The notes: generated by a model not told the origin, from the sequence alone. DNA of 64,000 nucleotides from Serratia plymuthica NBRC 102599 (GCF_001590925.1 NZ_BCTU01000001.1:186001-250000), one strand, 5' to 3'. Counted from the first letter of the stretch, positions 1 to 9,484 are shown. Made by a program: numbers and translations.

Positions 1-953
1 TGGCCGTTGCAGGTCTTTTTATGGGGAAATCATTGATTGTTTTCTCTGCATGCATGTTCGTTCTGGGAACCGTCAGCGGAATTACCATGTCCATTGGGAC
101 CTTCCTTATTACTCAGTTGTATGAGGGACGCCAGCGTGGCGCTCGCCTTCTTTTTACGGACTCTTTTTTTAGTATGGCAGGTACTATTTTACCCATTATT
201 GCCGCAGCGCTCTTGTCTCGGCATCTGGGGTGGTACTGGGTCTATGGCTGTATTGCTTTGCTTTATGTCGGGATTATGATACTGACCCTAATGTCAGACT
301 TTCCGATTATCGGTAAAAAAAGAAGTAAGGATGACCGAGTTGAAGTATTAGCTAATGATAAGACGCCTGAAAAGTGGGGAGTCAGTGTAGTGTTGTTATC
401 TATCGCAGCTCTTTGTTATATCCTCGGGCAACTCGCATTCATTCAGTGGGTGCCTGAGTATGCCACTAAATCTCTGGGAATGGATATTGGCGCGGCCGGT
501 GCGCTGGTCAGCAGCTTCTGGACGTCCTATATGCTAGGCATGTGGGGGTTCAGTTACGTACTTAAATTTTTCGACTTGCAACGCGTAGTGACCGTACTGG
601 CTGGGCTCGCCACTGCGGGGATGTTTATATTCATTACCAGTGACCAGAGTCATCTTCTCAAGTATTTCATTTTCGGTCTCGGTTTTATTTCAAGCGCAAT
701 TTATACCACGTTGATTACTCTTGGTTCACAGCAGACAGAAATTTCCTCTCCAAAACTGGTCAATTTTATTCTGACATGTGGGACAGTGGGGACCATGCTG
801 ACTTTTGTTGTCACGGGGCCTGTTGTAGAGCATTTCGGTGTGCATGCTGCGCTAGTCACCGCCAACTGTCTGTATCTCACGGTTTTTGCGCTGTGCTTTA
901 TACTTGGCTTTTTCACCAAACATCGTCTTTACAGTAATCCAGAAGCCCATTGA
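1..953 (+). CDS. tsgA: MFS transporter TsgA, 3' part (5' end outside window)
   Basis: This is an inner-membrane major facilitator superfamily protein. The open frame runs in from the left edge (codon phase starts at base 3), so the N-terminal helices lie outside the window; the internal ATG at 21 is not the true start. The visible part closely resembles enterobacterial TsgA from memory: [39 protein letters not shown] and [17 protein letters not shown] are all recognisable, and the length to the stop fits the C-terminal three quarters of a protein of about 390 residues. About eight hydrophobic segments are visible. The substrate is not established for the family. A rho-independent terminator follows about 90 bases downstream. 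The identity is confident and the physiological role is not. Confidence 0.88.
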   Translation, partial: AVAGLFMGKSLIVFSACMFVLGTVSGITMSIGTFLITQLYEGRQRGARLLFTDSFFSMAGTILPIIAAALLSRHLGWYWVYGCIALLYVGIMILTLMSDFPIIGKKRSKDDRVEVLANDKTPEKWGVSVVLLSIAALCYILGQLAFIQWVPEYATKSLGMDIGAAGALVSSFWTSYMLGMWGFSYVLKFFDLQRVVTVLAGLATAGMFIFITSDQSHLLKYFIFGLGFISSAIYTTLITLGSQQTEISSPKLVNFILTCGTVGTMLTFVVTGPVVEHFGVHAALVTANCLYLTVFALCFILGFFTKHRLYSNPEAH

Positions 954-1041
954 TGATCCAATGACAGCGAAAAAGTTATCGGTTCGGGGATTATTTTCAG
1001 AGCGGGTAACATTTTCTGGCTAACAAAGAGGCCTTATGAAG

Positions 1042-1072
1042 AAAGCCTGCTTGATTTTTAAGCGGGCTTTTC
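1042..1072 (+). terminator. Rho-independent terminator downstream of tsgA
   Basis: Stem AAAGCCTGCTT pairs with AAGCGGGCTTT (one G-T wobble) around a short T-rich loop, followed by TTCT. Its right arm and the bases after it resemble the terminator next to the tRNA-Asn gene at 52.95 kb, which bears on the island-boundary finding. Confidence 0.75.
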
Positions 1073-1098
1073 TAAATATGGCTCTCTGACCGTGATCG
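1061..1098. repeat. Decayed copy of tRNA-Asn 3' end plus terminator arm (candidate att remnant)
   Basis: The sequence AGCGGGCTTTTCTAA, then TGGCTCTCTGAC and a further similar GTGATCG, aligns with the stretch beside the tRNA-Asn gene (52954-52992): AGCGGGCTTCTCTAA, TGGCTCCTCTGAC, GGACTCG. The left copy has lost one C and carries scattered substitutions. The shared block covers the tRNA 3' end on its minus strand and the adjacent terminator arm in the same order and orientation. That is what an attachment-site repeat left by tRNA-targeted integration would look like. The similarity is partly driven by generic terminator sequence, so this is inference. Confidence 0.45.
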
Positions 1099-1193
1099 CT
1101 TTTGCCGGGAACTGGCAAATTCGTCAGCTAATGGGAGAGGTACTTTTTATCAAGCCCTGCAAAGCACCTACCTTTTACTGAACACCCGACCCG

Positions 1194-2102
1194 CTACTTA
1201 TCCAAATACGGCGCCAATACCTGCTGCGACCACTCCATAAAACTGCGTACGCGGCGCGATAAGTTTTGCCGGTGTGCGACGACGAATGAAACGGTCAAGG
1301 GCTCGGGGCGCAAATCCGGCAGAATCTCTATGAGCTCGCCGTTCTCAATGTATTCGATCAGGCTTGAGCGACCCGCCTGGATCAACCCCAAACCGGCCAG
1401 ACCTGCGGCATGGTAAGTCTGCACGCTATTGACGCTGATAGAGCCTGCCAGCATCAGCGTAGCGTAGCCGCCACCCTTAGGGTATTCCCATCCAAACGGC
1501 CGGCTCCCCAGTATTGGCGCGTAGTGGATCATGCGGTGTTCCTGCGCCAATAAATCCTCAAGCGTCTGGGGCACGCCGTGGTTTTTCAGGTAGGCGGGGC
1601 TTGCCACGTTCACCATGCTTAAAGCGCCCATCTTCTGCGCGACCAGCGTTTCGTCGACAATCTCTCCGATGCGCAGCGCGCAATCTATGCCTTCCTGAAT
1701 CAGGTCCACACGCCGGTCGGTACTGGATATCTCTAACTGAATTTCAGGATAAGTGGCCATAAACGAAGGGAGCGCGGGCACGATCGGGGTACGCGCCAGT
1801 TCCGTAGGTAGATCGATGCGCAGCCGCCCGCGCAGTGGCGTTTTACTGCCTGCGAACATGGCATTTAATTCTTCGGCATCCGCCAGCAATGCGCGTGCGC
1901 GGTTGTAAAAAGCGCGCCCATCGTCGGTCAACTGCACGGTACGCGTCGAGCGGTGCAGCAGCCGCACGCCCATGGCCGCTTCGATGCGGCGCACCACGTT
2001 CGACGCCCGGCCTTTTTGAATGCCAAGGCTTTCCGCCGCATGGGTGAAGCTCGCCATTTCCGCGATTCGTACAAAAATTGCCAGAGACTCGAGATCTTGC
2101 AT
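1194..2102 (-). CDS. LysR-family transcriptional regulator
   Basis: A 302-residue LysR-type regulator. The N-terminus (MQDLESLAIFVRIAEMASFTHAAESLGIQKGRASNVVRRIEAAMGVRLLHRSTRTVQLTDDG) is a canonical winged helix-turn-helix followed by the linker helix; the rest is a periplasmic-binding-protein-like effector domain ending in a WSQQVLAPYLDK tail. The length is normal for the family. It is transcribed away from a broken aldo/keto reductase gene (2222-2349), an arrangement typical of a LysR regulator and its divergent target. The natural target has therefore probably been lost. The effector is unknown. Confidence 0.88.
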   Translation of the reverse strand: MQDLESLAIFVRIAEMASFTHAAESLGIQKGRASNVVRRIEAAMGVRLLHRSTRTVQLTDDGRAFYNRARALLADAEELNAMFAGSKTPLRGRLRIDLPTELARTPIVPALPSFMATYPEIQLEISSTDRRVDLIQEGIDCALRIGEIVDETLVAQKMGALSMVNVASPAYLKNHGVPQTLEDLLAQEHRMIHYAPILGSRPFGWEYPKGGGYATLMLAGSISVNSVQTYHAAGLAGLGLIQAGRSSLIEYIENGELIEILPDLRPEPLTVSFVVAHRQNLSRRVRSFMEWSQQVLAPYLDK

Positions 2103-2221
2103 TGTGTCTTTTCGTGATAACTATGGGTTTCGATTGGCATACTTTATGACAAAAATAGAATGACGCATAGTCACCTCTCCGGGAGCCAGAAGGGCTGGCC
2201 GCACGGAGTTCGGAGGTCGCC

Positions 2222-2349
2222 ATGCGTTACAACCCATTGGGCAACACGGGCTTTTCGTGCCCGAGCTTTGCCTCGGCACCATGACATTCGGCCCATCGGG
2301 GCAGGAAGGGCTCTATAAAGATATCGCCGGCATCAGTGGTCAACCCTGA
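2222..2349 (+). pseudogene. Aldo/keto reductase fragment (frameshifted, truncated)
   Basis: The ATG at 2222 opens MRYNPLGNTGF, the start of an NADPH-dependent aldo/keto reductase. The frame then slips: reading one base differently gives LFVPELCLGTMTFGPSGQEGLYKDI, the expected continuation, which ends at a stop at 2347-2349 after about 40 codons, where a family member would run to 320 or more. A single-base loss near the NTG codons plus loss of the remaining gene explains this. It lies divergent to the LysR gene and directly before the NTF2-like gene, the usual company of such reductases. Confidence 0.7.
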
Positions 2350-2388
2350 ACTTTCAAGCGCAGTACTCACTTAACCAAAAGGTAAATC

Positions 2389-2775
2389 ATGAGCATATCC
2401 AGGGAAACCTTTATCGATTACGACGCCGTGATGCAGGCGCCTATCCATCGCGTGTTCGCCGAGCAAGATACGCAGAGGCGGCGTGCGGCGATCCGAGAGA
2501 TCTATGCCGAAAACGTCCTGGTTTACGAACCTGGCGTCGAAGCGCGCGGGTATGAAGGTATCGAACAGGTCGTCAACGAGGTTTTATCGCAGGCGCCTGC
2601 GGGCTTTGTTTTCGGCACCTTCGGGCCGGCGGTCGGGCACCACGGTATCGGCCGCCTGCGCTGGCACTTCGGGCCGCAAGAAGGGCCACCGGCGATAACC
2701 GGGCTTGATGTTGTCGAGATCCTCGACGGCAAGATCACCAAGCTTTACGTGTTTATCGACCCCATGCCGGCCTAA
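2389..2775 (+). CDS. NTF2-like / SnoaL-like small protein
   Basis: A 128-residue soluble protein with the pattern of the NTF2-like superfamily: an N-terminal helix pair (MSISRETFIDYDAVMQAPIHRVFAE) then alternating strands with 'YAENVLVYEPG', 'GYEGIEQVVNEVL' and a final 'GLDVVEILDGKITKLYVFIDP' strand pair typical of SnoaL-like folds. Members act as small cyclases, isomerases or ligand-binding domains, so the reaction cannot be assigned. A plausible ribosome site (AAAAGG) precedes the ATG. It follows the aldo/keto reductase remnant and was probably co-transcribed with it. Confidence 0.75.
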   Translation: MSISRETFIDYDAVMQAPIHRVFAEQDTQRRRAAIREIYAENVLVYEPGVEARGYEGIEQVVNEVLSQAPAGFVFGTFGPAVGHHGIGRLRWHFGPQEGPPAITGLDVVEILDGKITKLYVFIDPMPA

Positions 2776-2804
2776 GGTCCACATCGATAGGCGAGCCGGC
2801 ATCT

Positions 2805-2831
2805 GGCCATGGTGATATTTTCGCCATGGCC
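2805..2831. terminator. Strong hairpin after the NTF2-like gene
   Basis: GGCCATGGTGA pairs with TCGCCATGGCC (one G-T wobble) around loop TATTT, an 11-bp stem 30 bases after the stop. There is no T-tract after it on the plus strand, so it is a likely but atypical terminator. The rest of the gap to 3114 is T/G-rich low-complexity DNA with no gene visible, apart from the candidate Fur site. Confidence 0.45.
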
Positions 2832-3027
2832 CTCTAAAACCCATTTAACGGCGCAAACACGGGTCCATTGCCGATTCTAAATCGGTATCTCGGTTTTTGT
2901 TTTGTTGTGGTTTTCTATGCTGGTTTTGTTTTTTTAGTTGGTTGTTGATGCTGGGTTTTATGATAGGGCTGGTTTTTTTACACAAAATCTAAAGGGTGCA
3001 ACGATTGCAGTTGATGTTAATTTTAAT

Positions 3028-3046
3028 AGAAATTATTATCATTTTC
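3028..3046 (-). promoter_or_regulatory. Candidate Fur box
   Basis: Read on the minus strand, GAAAATGATAATAATTTCT matches 14 of 19 positions of the Fur consensus GATAATGATAATCATTATC. It lies 69 bases before the ATG of an iron-type substrate-binding protein, where a Fur-repressed promoter is expected. Confidence 0.5.
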
Positions 3047-3114
3047 ATCTTGATTTCAAGAAAATAGAATAAATTATTCTAAGAGTGAACCCAAATCCCG
3101 AGGATTTTCATTTT

Positions 3115-4221
3115 ATGGGCGTTCGAAATTTAATCACCTTTATGATGTTCACTGTTTTTTTAACAGTGTCCGGCATCGCTAATGCAGCCACCACGACCTT
3201 CACCGATGTTATGGGGCGACAGGTTACGGTCGATACGCCTGTAAAGCGGGCTATTTTAGGCTTTAACTTTGAAGATTACATGGCTGTGGGCGGGGAAGCC
3301 GCATTCGATCACGTAATAGGTATTTCACGTGAAGCATGGCGGGGAAAAGTACCCGCCAATTGGAATATGTATGTTAAACAGATGCCGTCCCTTGGCCGTA
3401 TCGCCGATATTGGTGAGGTCGATCTCCATAATATCTCGCTTGAAAATATCATCTCGTTAAAACCTGACGTGGTCATTTTGGCGCAGTGGCAGTATGTCGC
3501 TTTAAAATATGAAGTGTCTCGCCTTGAAGCGTTAAAAATCCCGGTGGTTGTGATCGACTACAATGCTCAAACGGTAGAAAAGCATGTCAGCTCTACCAAA
3601 ATATTTGGAATACTGACAGGGCAAGAAAAACGGGCCCAGGAACTCGCGGACCTTTACGCCAATAACATTGCGGATGTGCAACGCAGAGTAAATAGTTCAG
3701 GCCTGAAAAAACCCAAGGTTTATATTGAGTTTGGGAATAAGGGACCTGGCGAATATTCATTTACCTATGGCGAGAACATGTGGGGCGCGATGCTGAAACT
3801 CGCCGGCGCGAACAATATAGCTGAATCACTTTTTGAGTGGTGGGGAGTCATTAATCCAGAGCAGCTTCTGGTTGCGATGCCAGATGCGATTTTTATCTCG
3901 GGCAGAGAAAATAACAAGGTTTCGTCGGCACTGTCCATGGGGGTTGGCGTTGATAAAAACATGGCCACTCAGCAGCTTATCGGTTTTTCTGCGCGTAATG
4001 GCTGGGCCTCGCTGCCGGCGATCAAAAACAAACAGCTCTTCGGCGTATACCAAGGTGCGTCCAGAACGCTTTCCGATTTCGCCATGATTCAGTTCATTGC
4101 CAAATCACTTTACCCAGAGCAGTTTAAAGATGTGGATCCAGTCAAAAATTATCTGGATTACTATGCCAAGTACCTGCCGGTGAAACCCGAAGGGACATTC
4201 GCTATTTCTGCATGGAAGTGA
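3115..4221 (+). CDS. Iron/siderophore-type ABC transporter substrate-binding protein
   Basis: A periplasmic binding protein of the TroA/FecB-like superfamily, 368 residues. A Sec signal peptide is clear (hydrophobic LITFMMFTVFLTVSG, cleavage probably after IANA). The mature part begins TTTFTDVMGRQVTVDTPVKRAILGF, the family's opening, and continues with 'LKPDVVILA' and 'RLEALKIPVVVIDY'. The ATG at 3115 is preferred over the GTG at 3085 because it sits about 10 bases after CGAGGA and gives a clean signal peptide. No permease or ATPase is adjacent, so it is an orphan that must work with a transporter encoded elsewhere. The candidate Fur box upstream supports an iron or heme/siderophore role, which is inference. 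Confidence 0.85.
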   Translation: MGVRNLITFMMFTVFLTVSGIANAATTTFTDVMGRQVTVDTPVKRAILGFNFEDYMAVGGEAAFDHVIGISREAWRGKVPANWNMYVKQMPSLGRIADIGEVDLHNISLENIISLKPDVVILAQWQYVALKYEVSRLEALKIPVVVIDYNAQTVEKHVSSTKIFGILTGQEKRAQELADLYANNIADVQRRVNSSGLKKPKVYIEFGNKGPGEYSFTYGENMWGAMLKLAGANNIAESLFEWWGVINPEQLLVAMPDAIFISGRENNKVSSALSMGVGVDKNMATQQLIGFSARNGWASLPAIKNKQLFGVYQGASRTLSDFAMIQFIAKSLYPEQFKDVDPVKNYLDYYAKYLPVKPEGTFAISAWK

Positions 4222-4226
4222 ATTTT

Positions 4227-4249
4227 AATCCGCTTTAAATAGCGGATTT
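4227..4249 (+). terminator. Rho-independent terminator after the binding-protein gene
   Basis: AATCCGCT / AGCGGATT form a perfect 8-bp stem around TTAAAT followed by TTC, five bases after the stop codon. A second GC-rich hairpin (GCCCCC...GGGGGC, about 4258-4295) follows and ends in TTTATT. Confidence 0.7.
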
Positions 4250-4455
4250 CACTATTGGCCCCCGTTAAACGCGTCAATTCAAGCGGTGGGGGCTTTATTG
4301 CCGACGAACGGCAGTTTGAATGGCATGTGATGGGGAATTTGTCAGCGTCTTAAGAGAAGGTCGCCGAGCACTTTCTAAAAGGTTGCCGTTGCCCAATAAG
4401 CGGCTATCATCTCTCCTTTACGCCCTTGCCGCCTCTGAAAGGATTGTCTGCCGCT

Positions 4456-5355
4456 ATGCCCGTGAATTTTGATCTCAACGATCTTTATGCCTTCCGAGCG
4501 CTGGTTGAATACGGTAATTTTCGGCTTGCCGCAGAGTCCATCTGCCTTTCGCAGTCCGCATTGAGCCGCAGGATAGAGAAGCTGGAATCCGCGCTGGGCA
4601 TCAAGCTGTTCGACAGAACCACCCGACGCGTCACTCTGACGCTGTATGGGCAGACCTTTGCCGAGCGTTCAGACCTGCTACTGGCGAATGTCGAATTGGT
4701 GTTGGCGGACATCAATAAGGTCAGTCAGGATCGCGTGGGGTTGGTCACCGTCGCTACTGTGCCCTCGGCGGCCTATTACTTCATGCCCGACGTGATCCGC
4801 CGTTTCCAGGCGCGCTATCCACGGGTACGCGTCAAGCTTATCGATAGCAGTGCGGGTAACGTCATCGAAGCGGTTGCCAGCGGCCAGGCGGATTTCGGCA
4901 TCTGTTTCGCGACAAGCCTGCAACCCAATATCGAATTTTTGCCGTTGGTGGGGGATGTCTACGTGGCTGCCTGCAGGCGCGATCATCCCATCGCCAGTAA
5001 AAAAAGCCTGACCTGGCGCGAGTTTTATCAGCAGGATTATGTGGGGCTGGATAAGACGTCCGGTAACCGCAATTTGCTTGATCAGATGCTGGAGCACATC
5101 ATTCCTGATCGCCCCAGCATCTGCGAAACCCGCCATGTGACGACCATGTTGGGTATGGTTGAAGCGGGTGTCGGCATTGCCGCCGTGCCCGCCATGTCGA
5201 TGCCGGCGTCAGAGCATTCGGTGCTGACGCACCTGCCGCTGACCGACCCAGTGGTGAAGCGCACGGTTGGCCTGATCCGGCGTAGCGGGCGCATGCAGTC
5301 CTACGTTGCCGCCGAGCTGGAAAAGTTGATCACTGAACAGTATCAGGCTGTTTAA
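4456..5355 (+). CDS. LysR-family transcriptional regulator
   Basis: A 299-residue LysR-type regulator. It starts MPVNFDLNDLYAFRALVEYGNFRLAAESICLSQSALSRRIEKLESALGIKLFDRTTRRVTLT, a textbook LysR helix-turn-helix. The effector domain follows with 'IVTVATVPSAAYYFMPDVIRRF' type strands and a typical 'VTTMLGMVEAGVGIAAVPAM' segment. The ATG at 4456 is chosen because GAAAGGA lies 12 bases upstream; an upstream TTG in frame is unlikely. Its 3' end overlaps the 3' end of the convergent ModA-like pseudogene by 26 bases, so it may have controlled that gene and the MFS transporter beyond it. Effector unknown. Confidence 0.87.
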   Translation: MPVNFDLNDLYAFRALVEYGNFRLAAESICLSQSALSRRIEKLESALGIKLFDRTTRRVTLTLYGQTFAERSDLLLANVELVLADINKVSQDRVGLVTVATVPSAAYYFMPDVIRRFQARYPRVRVKLIDSSAGNVIEAVASGQADFGICFATSLQPNIEFLPLVGDVYVAACRRDHPIASKKSLTWREFYQQDYVGLDKTSGNRNLLDQMLEHIIPDRPSICETRHVTTMLGMVEAGVGIAAVPAMSMPASEHSVLTHLPLTDPVVKRTVGLIRRSGRMQSYVAAELEKLITEQYQAV

Positions 5356-6120
5356 CCGGCTGTTCTGCTTTCACGGTTCTCATCCCGGTGGCGCGAATGG
5401 TGTTTTGCGCCTCGGCGGAAGACAGGAAATCCAGTAGCGCTTTGCCTTCCTGGCGGTGTTCCGCGTTGGCGGTGACCGCGCCGGCAAAGCGGGTAATGTA
5501 CTGCACATCCTCAGGCAGTTCGCCGATAAAGGTGACGCCCGGCACCGGCAGCAGTTCACTCACCTGCTGGAAACCTACCGCATATTTCCCTTTTGCCACC
5601 TCGGATGCCACCGGAATGCGCTCAATCATGTGCGCCTTCTCTTTCACCTGATCTTCGATCCCCAGTTTTTTGAACAGCTGGCTGCTGACATAGCGGCCGC
5701 TGGCACTGTCCGAATAGGCAATGGATTTGGCCTGCAGCAGGGTATTGCGCAGATCGCTATCCTTTTGGATAGTGGGTTTAGGGTCGCCTTGTTTGACCAC
5801 TATGCCAATCGGCGAGTCGGCCAGCTCCACACGCGAACCCGGCTGGATCCAGTTATCCTTTTCCAGATTTTTCAGCGCGTCACCCACCATGATCACCACA
5901 TCGGTCTTTTCTCCGCGAGCCAGGCGCGCGGGGAACCCATAGAGGGGCCGGACACCAAAATGATGTGGTCGCCGCTCTTGGCTTCAAATTGCGGGGCCAG
6001 TTTTTCCAGTGCGGCTTTAAACCCGCCGGAGATCATGACGGTCACGTCTTTGGCCAGAACTCCGGTGCTGACAGAGGAAAGCACCAGCGTGGCGAGCAGT
6101 GAACGATAAATTTTTTGCAT
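5330..6120 (-). pseudogene. ModA-like periplasmic substrate-binding protein, frameshifted
   Basis: Two minus-strand frames make one protein. The first (5893-6120) has a signal peptide ending GVLAKDVTVMISGGFKAALEKLAPQFE and runs to GPSMGSP, then garbles. The second frame resumes as ARLARGEKTDVVIMVGDALKNL and continues to 5330 through 'YSDSASGRYVSSQLFKKLGI'. Relatives read GPSMG followed by a few residues and PARL, so a small out-of-frame deletion near 5935 broke the gene. The fold is the class II binding protein of the molybdate/anion type. It lies just downstream of a citrate-family MFS gene in the same direction, so it may once have served uptake of an organic anion. Confidence 0.8.
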
Positions 6121-6135
6121 GACGTAATCCCTGAT

Positions 6136-7431
6136 TTAACGTGCGGTTTGGAGTGTTAACGCGCTGCGACGGTACAGATAAAGCGTCGCCAGTAATGCGC
6201 ATACGGCAGCAAAACTCATCCAGTAGCCGGGTGAGGCCTTATCGCCGGTGTACTCAATCAGTGCGGTAGAAATAACCGGCGTAAACCCGCCAAAGACGGC
6301 AGTCGCCAGGCTGTAGGCCAGCGAGAAACCGGCAACCCGGACTTCCGTCGGCATGATCTCGGTTAAGGCTGGGATCATGGCGCCGTTGTAAAGGCCGTAG
6401 AGGAAGGACAGCCACAGCAAGACCGTCAGCATCATCGAAAAGCTGGGGGCTTCGGCAAGCAGGCTAAGTGCCGGATAGGCAGTGATCAGCGCCAGCAGTG
6501 CCATGGTCACCAAAACTGGCTTGCGGCCAAAACGGTCCGACAGGGCACCGCCGACCGGCAGCCAAAGGAAGTTGGAGATCGCGACCAGCAAGGTCACCAG
6601 CAGGCTGTCGGAGGCGCTGAGCATCAGCACTTTTTTACCGAAGGTCGGCGCATAGACGGTGATCAGATAAAACGCGGTGGTGGTCATGGCGACCATCAGC
6701 ATGCCGGCGATAACCACCTGCCAGTTCGCCAGGAGGGTTTTAAATACGTCGCGCATCGCCAGGTGGTTGCGGCGGGCGGCGAACTCCTGGGTCTCTTCCA
6801 GTTTGCGGCGCAGGAAAAAGATGAAAGGCACAATCAGGCAGCCGAACAGGAACGGCAGACGCCAGCCCCACTCGCGAATGGCACTTTCTTCCATAAAGGC
6901 ATTCAGTGCGAAGCCCATCGCCGCGGCCACCATAATGGCCACTTGCTGGCTGCCGGACTGCCAGCTGGTGTAAAAGCCTTTACGGCCTGGCGTGGCAATC
7001 TCGGCCAGGTAAACCGATACGCCGCCCAGCTCAGCACCCGCAGAGAAGCCTTGCAATAAACGGCCGGCCAGCACCAGCAACGGCGCCCAGAGCCCGATCG
7101 TCTGATAAGACGGGATGAGTACAATCAGGAAGGTCCCTGCGGCCATGATCGACAGGGTAACGATCAGCCCCTTGCGTCTGCCGACTTTATCGATGTACGC
7201 GCCCAGCACGATTGCGCCGATAGGGCGCATCAGGAAGCCCGCGCCAAAGACCGCGAAGGTCATCATCAGCGAGGCGAATTCACTGCTGGCCGGGAAAAAG
7301 GTATGGGCGATGTAGGTGGCATAAAACCCGAACAGGAAAAAATCGAACTGTTCCAGAAAGTTGCCAGAGGTCACGCGCAGTATCGCGCTGGTCCTTGCCC
7401 GAGTTGTCATTGGTGCGTTAGGTGAATGCAT
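6136..7431 (-). CDS. MFS transporter, citrate/tricarballylate:proton symporter family
   Basis: A 431-residue inner-membrane transporter with about 12 hydrophobic segments. Landmarks: [24 protein letters not shown] at the first helix, [13 protein letters not shown] (the MFS 2-3 loop motif), [41 protein letters not shown] and the repeat '[10 protein letters not shown]' in the second half. These fit the metabolite:H+ symporter family that includes CitA/TcuC-type citrate and tricarballylate carriers. Start 7431 is chosen because GGAG lies six bases upstream and the N-terminus [13 protein letters not shown] leads straight into helix 1; an upstream ATG would add 43 unlikely residues. It is followed closely by the broken ModA-like gene. 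The substrate is inferred at family level only. Confidence 0.85.
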   Translation of the reverse strand: MHSPNAPMTTRARTSAILRVTSGNFLEQFDFFLFGFYATYIAHTFFPASSEFASLMMTFAVFGAGFLMRPIGAIVLGAYIDKVGRRKGLIVTLSIMAAGTFLIVLIPSYQTIGLWAPLLVLAGRLLQGFSAGAELGGVSVYLAEIATPGRKGFYTSWQSGSQQVAIMVAAAMGFALNAFMEESAIREWGWRLPFLFGCLIVPFIFFLRRKLEETQEFAARRNHLAMRDVFKTLLANWQVVIAGMLMVAMTTTAFYLITVYAPTFGKKVLMLSASDSLLVTLLVAISNFLWLPVGGALSDRFGRKPVLVTMALLALITAYPALSLLAEAPSFSMMLTVLLWLSFLYGLYNGAMIPALTEIMPTEVRVAGFSLAYSLATAVFGGFTPVISTALIEYTGDKASPGYWMSFAAVCALLATLYLYRRSALTLQTAR

Positions 7432-7817
7432 CTTTATCTCCAGTTTGTCATTGACGCTTTTAACCGCATCTGTTTCTGCAGACTGGACCATGAAAATAAA
7501 GTAAATAAGCGCAATAAACGCATGCGCTGATGCGTTTGGCGCATGAATAAATGTTAACAATTGCCTGCGATAAGCTGTAACGGGCCATTAACAAGATTGC
7601 CCCGTGTTGCCTGGTCCGTTACAGGCTAAAAACTTCATGCGCGTTTTGTGACAGGGTTCATACAAGGCGAAGGGGCAGAAAAATGCTGAGCGGGGGGCAA
7701 AAGGGGGCGTTTGGGTTTTTCGCAGAGTCCCCCGGAAAGCCACAACGAATCTGCCGCAAACCCTTAACCGGCCCAACAAAACTTGCGCCGATCACAAACC
7801 GGGCCCTGAGGAAAAGG
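7432..7817. other. Intergenic gap upstream of the citrate-family MFS gene
   Basis: This 386-base gap separates the MFS gene from the upstream AraC gene on the same strand. Only short unsupported frames are present. It should hold the MFS promoter, but no clear promoter or operator could be read. Confidence 0.5.
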
Positions 7818-8702
7818 CTAGCGCAACCGTGAGGGAGACAGGCCAAAGCGCTGGGTGAATCGTTCAGCAAAACGCGAAACCGATTTGTAGCCGCAGGCAT
7901 CGGCCACCTGCGCCATGTTCCAGCGGGTAGTCTGTATCAGCATCAGGCCGTGGTGCATGCGTATATCCACGAGCAGCTTCTCAAAGCTGCCCCCTTCCTC
8001 GCGTAAGCGTCTGCGCAGGGTGGATTCACTCATCGCCAGCGCTTCGCCGGCAGATCGCGCGGTCCAGTCGGTTTCTGGTGAAGCACGCAGCAAATTGCTT
8101 AAGCGCGGTAAAATGCCCTGTCGCCGGGGCAGAGCAAAATGAATGTCTTGTTCTGCCAGTACCAGCAGCAAGTCGAATATCCTCAAACGTATTCTCGCAT
8201 CACTGAGATTCGGCTGCGCCAGGCTTTTCAGCAGCGTGTGTAACGACTCTTGCAGCGCGCTGTTAAGCGCCATCGCGGTAAATTTCGGCTTCTTTCTGTC
8301 ACCTGAGAGAGATAAATGGCTTTGCGAGAACTGATAAAAAGATTCCAGCACATCGGCGCTGAAAGTCAGAAACAGCGATCGGAACGGGGAGCCGTTATCC
8401 GGAGGAAACTTGGTATAATCAGCAATGACGCCCTGATCTATAAACCCCACGGCGGCAGTATCAGCCAAAGTATGGCTTTCTCCGGAGGTCAGAAATTCAA
8501 TTCTCCCCGCCAGTACGATTAGCACCGTCGGTTCGAAGAAGCAAAATGAGGGTGTGCTTTGTCTCACCCTGAGCTGCGGATAAGCCACCGAAATCAGATT
8601 ATCGCGGCTGAGACTGCTGCCATAGTAATCTGACCAGGAAAGAGATTCATTGCTCATGGCGTCTGGTTCATCCGGGAGAACTAATCGACTTTCTCTGGTC
8701 AT
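7818..8702 (-). CDS. AraC-family transcriptional regulator
   Basis: A 294-residue regulator. The C-terminal 100 residues carry the two AraC helix-turn-helix motifs: SAGEALAMSESTLRRRLREEGGSFEKLLVDIRMHHGLMLI and MAQVADACGYKSVSRFAERFTQRFGLSP. The N-terminal half is a cupin-like sensing domain (FFEPTVLIVLAGRIEFLTSGESHTLADTAAV). The ATG at 8702 has an AGG-type ribosome site; an internal ATG at 8657 is a weaker alternative. It starts 28 bases after the PEBP-family gene on the same strand, so the two may be co-transcribed. Ligand and targets are unknown. Confidence 0.87.
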   Translation of the reverse strand: MTRESRLVLPDEPDAMSNESLSWSDYYGSSLSRDNLISVAYPQLRVRQSTPSFCFFEPTVLIVLAGRIEFLTSGESHTLADTAAVGFIDQGVIADYTKFPPDNGSPFRSLFLTFSADVLESFYQFSQSHLSLSGDRKKPKFTAMALNSALQESLHTLLKSLAQPNLSDARIRLRIFDLLLVLAEQDIHFALPRRQGILPRLSNLLRASPETDWTARSAGEALAMSESTLRRRLREEGGSFEKLLVDIRMHHGLMLIQTTRWNMAQVADACGYKSVSRFAERFTQRFGLSPSRLR

Positions 8703-8730
8703 GATTTACCTATTGATGGCTCGTGGAGAG

Positions 8731-9363
8731 TTAAACGCTGACGTCCGGATTCAGGGTATAGATCCCGGTCAGCGTGGCCGTTGCCAGTACATTGCTGTTT
8801 TCCAGCGCACGACGAACGTTAGTGCCAGTCAGCTCTCCCTCGACGTTTAATGCCGGCATTGGAATCGCATATAACGTGAATATGTAATGATGAACCAATT
8901 CATCATTCCACGGCGGGCAGGGGCCATCATAGCCATAATATGTTCCGGCCATTGACTCATCGCCTGCAAACCACGCGGTGTAATCATTGATACCATGAGT
9001 CAGACCGCCCGGTGCGGAAGGCCCCTGTTTACCTCTGGCAGAAATGCCGCTGGACTGAGCGCCTTCGATGATTTCGCCTTGATCCGCCGGAATGTTCAAC
9101 AGCGACCAGTGATAGAAATCTGTACGCGGCAGAGACGCCGGAACGGTTTTCCCCGGTTGATTAACATCTTCTGCACTGGTTGGAACATCAGGATCGTGGC
9201 AAAGAAGCACCAGCGCCTGTGTGCCTGCAGGCACATCTTCCCAGGCAAGGTGTGGGTTGAGGTTATCAGATAAACGAATGCGGTTTTCTGGATCATAAAC
9301 GGCAAAGCTGTTCTTGCCTGGGATGGCCTCACCGTCTTTAAAACTGTGGCTGTATAATTTCAT
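8731..9363 (-). CDS. YbhB/YbcL-type phosphatidylethanolamine-binding-like protein (Raf kinase inhibitor-like family)
   Basis: A 210-residue soluble protein of the PEBP family. Landmarks: 'NLNPHLAWEDVPAGTQALVLLCHDPDVP' near the N-terminus, 'DFYHWSLLNIPA' in the middle, and 'GYDGPCPPWNDELVHHYIFTLYAI', which forms the ligand-site lid in this family. No signal peptide. The length is slightly above the bacterial YbhB type (about 160-180) because of an extended middle loop, closer to the longer PEBP proteins of Enterobacterales. The biochemical role of bacterial members is unsettled. It sits upstream of the AraC gene in the same direction. Confidence 0.85.
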   Translation of the reverse strand: MKLYSHSFKDGEAIPGKNSFAVYDPENRIRLSDNLNPHLAWEDVPAGTQALVLLCHDPDVPTSAEDVNQPGKTVPASLPRTDFYHWSLLNIPADQGEIIEGAQSSGISARGKQGPSAPGGLTHGINDYTAWFAGDESMAGTYYGYDGPCPPWNDELVHHYIFTLYAIPMPALNVEGELTGTNVRRALENSNVLATATLTGIYTLNPDVSV

Positions 9364-9484
9364 GTTATTGCCTTATCAATGGCTGAAAACACGATTATAC
9401 GACCATTGCACATCCTGAGATTCACTCATCCGGTCAAATTACTTCCTTAAGCTGTCATTCTGACTGGATGTGTTGAGTTGGTTG

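Noticed and set aside
5456..6109. A 217-codon plus-strand frame over the ModA-like gene
   Set aside because: The minus-strand frames encode a recognisable binding protein with a signal peptide; the plus frame does not resemble any family.
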